A program made the position numbers and the translations under genes. Source: Siderastrea siderea (Eukaryota > Cnidaria > Anthozoa > Scleractinia > Rhizangiidae). Taken from it: a stretch of DNA of 64,000 bases. This document shows positions 60,715-64,000 of the stretch, piece by piece (within the stretch, counting starts at the first letter, position 1; every line of letters starts with the position of its first letter). The notes under the pieces were generated by a model. That model was not told the origin of the DNA, ran no database searches, and worked only from the letters and a program-made list of their open reading frames with translations. The stretch lies in NCBI GenBank assembly GCA_964030785.1, contig OZ034971.1, positions 44,564,304 to 44,628,303 of the forward strand, read 5' to 3'.

Positions 60715-61245
60715 TTTTATATCTGCTGCAAGTTTAACATTGTCCTAAAAGCAGTTCATATTCCCGGCATTGAAAATGCCCATCTGACGCTTTATATCGC
60801 TTGCAAGGCGCGCAGTTCCGAGACGTGGTACCATACGCAAAGGATACCCCGACCCCAGTACGGTGCTTGCCCTTCGACGACTTCAAATGAAAGCCGACCA
60901 CTATTTCTACAAAGGATTAGCTGAGAGTACTCATCGGACGTACAACTCCGCTCAACGTCAATACATTGAATTCTGTGATAACCACCAATTAATTACAAGT
61001 CGTCCCAGGACGTGAGAACACTCTTGCCCTATTCATTTCCTATTTAGCGGTCGGATTAAGCCGCAATCGATTAAAGTCTCCTTAGCCGGAATTCGCGCTC
61101 TTCATATCAGCCAGGGTTTTCCCAATCCTTTCACTGATACTATCAAATTGCAGCAAACATTGCGCGGAATCGAAAGGAAACATTTTGCTCCGACGAAGCA
61201 AAAGTTACCTATAACGTTTGATCTTCTGTGAAAAATATAGTTTCT
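60715..61245 (+). pseudogene. DIRS-like tyrosine recombinase, N-terminal fragment
   Basis: After the last RNase H residues comes YFYKGLAESTHRTYNSAQRQ and YIEFCDNHQL, then LALFISYLAVGLSRN, LAGIRALHISQGFPNPFTDT and LRGIERKHF. This is the core-binding part of the tyrosine recombinase that DIRS elements use for integration. Several frameshifts and stops are present. The catalytic domain is absent downstream. Confidence 0.7.
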
Positions 61246-61398
61246 CGGTCTTCCGATTGTTATAAACGCTACATTCGTTCGCCGCTGAGCCTCTTTCTCA
61301 AGGTCCCACGACAAATTGCCGACACAGGACCCACATCATATCAATATGCAAATCCTTATTTACCTCTTCCTTAATTAATTAGTTCTGGGCCATCTTTT

Positions 61399-61740
61399 TT
61401 GGGCAGTTGTGTTGTGTCCCAGTACAATATATTAAACTGCTCAGTAAAGGCCCAACACGAATGTGCTCTCTTCATTCATATATTTGCAAACGAGACATTA
61501 AGTGGAATTTTAAAAATATTAATTGAGTTTAATGGGGAGTGGTACGGTACGCTAGGATCAGGTTTCCAGTTTGTGCTTTCATCGTCTTCGCTCGGTCACC
61601 ATTCGTTACGGTCGAATCACGTACCCTACCCTCCCTCCCCAAGCAGTTGTATTGTGTCCCAGTACAATATATTAAACTGCCCAGTAAAGGCCCAACACGA
61701 GTGTGCTCTCTTCATTCATATATTTGTAAACGAGACATTA
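61399..61740. repeat. Direct duplication of about 100 bp, spacing 240 bp
   Basis: The segment from CAGTTGTGTTGTGTCCCAGT to TTGCAAACGAGACATTAA at about 61403-61501 recurs at about 61643-61741 with only a few differences. Open in both copies (YNILNC..VKAQHECALFIH), but I do not recognise a protein. Confidence 0.88.
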
Positions 61741-61877
61741 AGGAAAAATAAAGAACGCAAAAAGTACTTCAAAACTTAGATGGACACCAAAGAAACTTTC
61801 CGTCCGTTTACGTTTACATTTACCACAAAAACCCTACCCACAACTTGAGGATTATTACCTTGGTGTCAGCAAAACTA

Positions 61878-61879
<2 letters not shown>

Positions 61880-61924
<45 letters not shown>

Positions 61925-61930
61925 TAATAG
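61880..61930. repeat. AAT microsatellite
   Basis: About fifteen AAT units. Confidence 0.9.
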
Positions 61931-62104
61931 TAATTAAAGAAATCATTATATGGCTGAACCGGTCAGCGCTGAAAAGGAGCTTTCTGATTGGTTCCCTGAG
62001 GGGTCTAAATTTTCCTATACGGACCGCAAGGATGGACCTCTCACGAAAAGTTCTTACTAAATCGTGTTTTGAGAAAATTTGAAGTCCAAAACTCCATCCC
62101 ACCC

Positions 62105-62513
62105 TCGTGTAATGTGAAAGCACTTCTTTGTCCAATTTTTCCGTTTCCACTTAGGCAGGATGATCACAGGAAACTAGTCTTTGAGCAGATGCCCGTATCT
62201 TGAATTAACATTAGACGGGTGAAACAAGTCAGGTTTTAAACTGCTTCAAAGGTTTTCCTTTGAATGTTATGAAGTAAACAACTGTGGTGACAAAAAAAGC
62301 AAAGCCTAAAACGGCGAAATAATCCCTGCTGCCTATCCTTTGCTTTAAGCGACTTTCGATCGGGATATCAGAGCCATTATCAGAGCATCCATGTATTGTG
62401 TTGCGTTCTTTCCTTTGACAAGAAAGTTAAATCAGCACACTGTCTTCTCTACCCAGGTTTATATAAGGTTAAACGCAAACAATAAGGGAATCCTAGCAAA
62501 TTACTGGGGTCAG
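62105..62513. repeat. Dispersed repeat, copy 2 (uninterrupted)
   Basis: Direct-orientation relative of 40094-40935 that lacks the 398-bp MITE. It preserves the empty target CACACT at 62436-62441. Confidence 0.88.
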
Positions 62514-62519
62514 TAATTA

Positions 62520-63750
62520 AATCCTGCGATAAACTGGTAAACATCCGCAGTGGGGGATGGAGGAGAGGAAAGTTTTCCCAGACTGTATAAAGTAGAAACC
62601 TTGTTCTTGCTTTCTTGCCTATAATTTTGGCAAAAGCCTCTGTGAAAATGACATTATGAAAATCGTTTATTCCCTTCTTTTCGTCTTTGTAGCGCGCGCT
62701 TGAATGGAAATACACTTTGTTGTTCGCAAATTTGTAAAGAGCCATAATAATTAATCCTTTATTGAACTCGCTTATTCGATCCGTATTGGCAAAACAACAC
62801 GGACCTCACGCAGGCCCCTGCTTCACGCTAGTTTAACAACGTATATATAGTGTTGTGATACTTAAATCAGTCTAAGGGGCAGTGTTCTGTGAAGATTGAT
62901 GAAGGGAGATTGTTCCACTGTGTTGTTGTTCTCGGAAAGAAAGAGAGGCGCTCGGAACTGGTGAAAGTTCGTAAAGGAAAGAAGCTTTCTGGGTGGGCGT
63001 GTCTGGTCTTCGGCTATACAGGTCGTAGGAGGACTTTTGTGTCCACAGAGACAAGCTCGAGACCACGTATGATGTTAAATAGTGTGGAACGGTTTTTTCA
63101 GCTTTTTACGTGGACCAGTAAACGAAAATCCATCGACACCGCTGGAGAGAGCGGAGGATGGCTGACTGTACAGCCGGGGTTCTATTTTCTTTGATTTCCA
63201 ATATTTTGTCAGGCATGGCCTGGCTTTTTCAGTCTGAGATCGTGGCTAAAAGTACACACGAGTGACCGCAAGTATAAATGCATCAAAATATATTGCCGAC
63301 AACATGATGACGTCATAACTACGTCATTTTATTTAAAAAGTCACTATTTAACGGAAATGGACATTTTCCAGAGACCTGACTCCGTACATTCGACATTTCC
63401 GAGTGGACAGGGAGGTGGGAGGAGGGGGCGGATAAGGAGGTATAAAACTCCCCGCCACCCGTACCCTTTAATTCCGCTTCCCCACTCTTTGGCTTCTTCG
63501 ATTTCAAAATATAACGCAATGTTGTGTTTTCCTATTTATCCCGCTTTCCTTTCCCTCGGGGATCCCCCCTGCCGCCTGTTCTTTCCTAACCTCCCTTACA
63601 CCCCCTCTTCTCCCCAATCTCACTTCCGAAGAACATAAATGTAACATGTATCTTTTTAATAACTTGTATTTAAAATCTTGTGATTTTTGCTGGGAGTAGT
63701 TTTTTCTTTTTTTTTTATCTTACCATGTTTGATTATCATTGTCTACTTTG
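62520..63750. other. Region without recognised gene
   Basis: An open plus-strand stretch of 101 codons at 62889-63194 (starting MKIDEGRLFHC) has no family I recognise. Pyrimidine-rich sequence follows at 63440-63620. No splice chain or element boundaries are evident. Confidence 0.4.
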
Positions 63751-63754
63751 TGTC

Positions 63755-63817
63755 ACCCTTTTGAAATAAAGATATTGTTTGTTTGTTTGTTTGTTTGTTT
63801 GTTTGTTTGTTTGTTTC
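63755..63817 (+). repeat. GTTT microsatellite after AATAAA, retroposon-like end
   Basis: GAAATAAAGATATT is followed by about ten GTTT units, the form of a LINE 3-prime terminus. Confidence 0.75.
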
Positions 63818-64000
63818 TATAAGGGAAAAAATTCTTATGACCAAGTTCCAAATTTCCAGAGTGTTTTAGTGGAAAATAGACCACCCGTAAAGTTCATACG
63901 AAAATACATCCGGGACTCGAGCGGCGTATTTTCCATATCCTCACTAGCGAAGATAAAGATGACGTTATTTCCTGCTTTTACACTGTTGTTTGTGCCAAAA

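Noticed and set aside
60466..60748. Two mirrored Arg/Ala/Pro-rich ORFs
   Set aside because: Both are readings of the same palindromic MITE, one on each strand.
62889..63194. 101-codon ORF as a gene
   Set aside because: No recognisable domain, no splice or promoter context and basic biased composition; kept only as a note.

Overview
The window is nuclear DNA of an animal, most likely an anthozoan cnidarian and probably a stony coral. It has AT-rich intron-containing genes with GT/AG boundaries, a cnidarian-type Ig/TIR receptor-like gene, a coral-type NHL-propeller family gene, and a dense load of DNA transposons, MITEs, Penelope-like and DIRS-like remnants. The species is not identified.

Host genes. 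(1) OXNAD1, minus strand, about 1.04-6.09 kb: seven coding exons in consistent phase give 312 residues. (2) PGAP3, plus strand, about 9.01-18.42 kb: ten coding exons, with introns full of repeats. The two genes are head to head. (3) An NHL-repeat family gene, minus strand, 20.3-22.04 kb, broken by one in-frame stop and one frameshift. (4) An Ig-Ig-Ig-TIR gene, minus strand, 24.64-28.96 kb. Its four exons are all in phase 1 and join without a membrane segment; a membrane-spanning ORF lies downstream instead.

From about 29 kb onward the window is mostly mobile DNA. A 1.34-kb element with 9-bp target duplications lies at 29.8-31.1 kb. A 6.3-kb element with long inverted repeats and TTAA targets (32.9-39.2 kb) holds a second TTAA element of 1.0 kb and a TA-type MITE. 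A 398-bp element at 40.46 kb interrupts one copy of a repeat whose uninterrupted copy lies at 62.1-62.5 kb.

The most striking structure is a set of nested insertions between 44.5 and 61.3 kb. A decayed DIRS-like retrotransposon (reverse transcriptase, RNase H, N-terminal part of a tyrosine recombinase) is interrupted by three elements: a 12.9-kb composite (44645-57582, 9-bp duplication), a 1.9-kb element (58228-60133, 9-bp duplication) and a 248-bp palindromic MITE (60467-60714, 8-bp duplication). Inside the 12.9-kb composite sits a 9.1-kb element (47300-56399, 6-bp duplication CTAAAA). It carries two long minus-strand ORFs of 619 and 576 residues. I read these as parts of one transposase-like protein: two RNase-H-fold-like acidic motifs, a cysteine cluster, an NHL-type beta-propeller, and a C-terminal VENQH motif. 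If the propeller lies between the second and third catalytic acids, this is a transposase architecture I do not recognise as described; that is an inference to test.
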